Origin: an uncultured Clostridia bacterium
Lineage (GTDB): Bacteria > Bacillota > Clostridia > Oscillospirales > CAG-272
Length of the DNA stretch: 15,391 nt
Assembly: GCA_937894775.1 (NCBI GenBank)
Contig: CALAXC010000034.1
Location: 1 to 15,391 of the forward strand
Direction: 5' to 3'
Shown here: positions 15,391 to 15,391 of the stretch, piece by piece
How the letters are laid out: every line of letters begins with the position of its first letter
How positions within the stretch are numbered: position 1 is the first letter of the stretch
Translations under genes and position numbers: made by a program
The notes under the pieces: generated by a model
What the model saw: the letters and a program-made list of their open reading frames with translations, nothing else
Databases searched by the model: none
Told to the model about the DNA's origin: nothing

Positions 15391-15391
15391 T

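Noticed and set aside
1..15391. CRISPR array, tRNA or rRNA genes
   Set aside because: No regularly spaced short direct repeats with unique spacers, and no tRNA cloverleaf or rRNA segments, were recognised by eye on either strand. A tRNAscan-SE and CRISPR search would settle this.

Overview
The window looks like a stretch of a low-GC Bacillota chromosome, most likely a gut-type Clostridia. Support for this comes from AGGAGG-type ribosome binding sites, two Gram-positive style lipoproteins, a DUF6273-like domain, N-termini like those of SipW/TasA (camelysin-type) export substrates, and AT-rich intergenic DNA with many terminator hairpins. The genus cannot be read from the sequence. All convincing complete genes lie on the + strand.

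Left part (1-1319): the 3' part of an AT-rich membrane protein gene is followed by about 860 bases without a supportable gene. That stretch holds a possible structured RNA (about 540-757), a T-poor segment with repeated GACCGA (776-900), and several terminator-like hairpins, including a strong bidirectional one at 1061-1107.

Central part (1320-10812): a clear promoter drives one giant gene (1450-10812, 3120 residues). The product is an exported, highly modular protein. Its first half carries three modules with Asp-box-like motifs. Its second half carries seven Ig-like repeats of two alternating types (called alpha and beta here) and one DUF6273-like, C-type-lectin-like domain. There is no LPXTG motif or other C-terminal anchor.

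Right part (10813-15391): two lipoprotein genes 22 bases apart probably form one operon. The first encodes a surface-tethered metallo-beta-lactamase-fold protein of the ComEC type on a repeated TTPDEP stalk. The second encodes a 472-residue lipoprotein built from exactly one copy of the module series found in the giant protein. This pair is bracketed by two directly repeated 55-base hairpins that differ at one base. Next comes a 241-residue SipW/TasA-like exported protein whose promoter and early transcribed region closely resemble those of the giant gene. A strong terminator follows, then a poorly resolved minus-strand 3' end at the right edge.

Working model (inference): this is a cell-surface or extracellular-matrix locus. 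The giant protein and the 241-residue protein would be co-expressed from similar promoters. The small modular lipoprotein would be a membrane-tethered version or partner of the giant. The MBL lipoprotein would be an extracellular hydrolase acting on a phosphodiester or other matrix component. No sipW-like peptidase gene lies in this window.
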